From contig JBGPBY010000415.1 in assembly GCA_041481485.1 (NCBI GenBank), forward strand, positions 1 through 6,667: a stretch of DNA of 6,667 nt, given 5' to 3'. A program made the translations under genes and the position numbers. Numbering within the stretch: position 1 is the stretch's first letter; the number at the start of each line of letters is the position of its first letter. Under the pieces are notes generated by a model. That model saw only the letters and a list, made by a program, of their open reading frames with translations, made no database searches and was not told where the DNA came from. Below are positions 6,660-6,667 of this stretch, piece by piece. This stretch comes from JBGPBY01 sp041481485. Its GTDB lineage: Bacteria; Acidobacteriota; Terriglobia; 20CM-2-55-15.

Positions 6660-6667
6660 CAGACCGG

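Overview
The window (about 60% GC) looks like chromosomal DNA from an acidobacterium, probably of the Solibacter/Bryobacter or Terriglobia kind. Three things point there. There is an Oar-like TonB-dependent receptor with the typical acidobacterial barrel signatures. There is a large secreted protein that ends in a beta-sandwich pair I recall from Solibacter-type proteins. The intergenic DNA carries GC-rich palindromic repeats. The assignment rests on recognition by eye; no search was run.

Layout. Positions 1-2466 (+) hold the C-terminal 821 residues of a TonB-dependent outer-membrane receptor whose N-terminus lies before the window. A strong intrinsic terminator with a GAAA tetraloop follows at 2488-2523. 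The short gap 2524-2624 holds an AT-rich array of 7-bp units and a motif resembling degenerate REP-type sequence. Positions 2625-3182 (-) encode an Uma2-family (DUF820) PD-(D/E)XK nuclease-like protein, convergent with the receptor. The 347-bp gap 3183-3529 is dominated by two 53-bp arms in inverted orientation (3279-3331 and 3420-3472, one mismatch), each containing smaller palindromes. Positions 3530-6562 (+), divergent from the Uma2 gene, encode a 1010-residue Sec-exported protein. It has an arylsulfotransferase-type beta-propeller, two IPT/TIG-like repeats, a DUF11-like domain and two C-terminal beta-rich domains. The window ends in a GC-rich palindrome followed by five T residues (6626-6659), which may be a terminator, a dispersed repeat, or both.

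How the genes relate. The receptor and the arylsulfotransferase-like protein both belong to the cell envelope, but they are separate transcription units with the Uma2 gene and repeats between them. Nothing in the sequence shows that they act together. The most unusual points are the long inverted-repeat pair in the divergent intergenic region and the multidomain architecture of the arylsulfotransferase-like protein. In that protein one position of the expected active site appears to lack the usual histidine. I see no RNA gene, CRISPR array, transposase or clear defence island.
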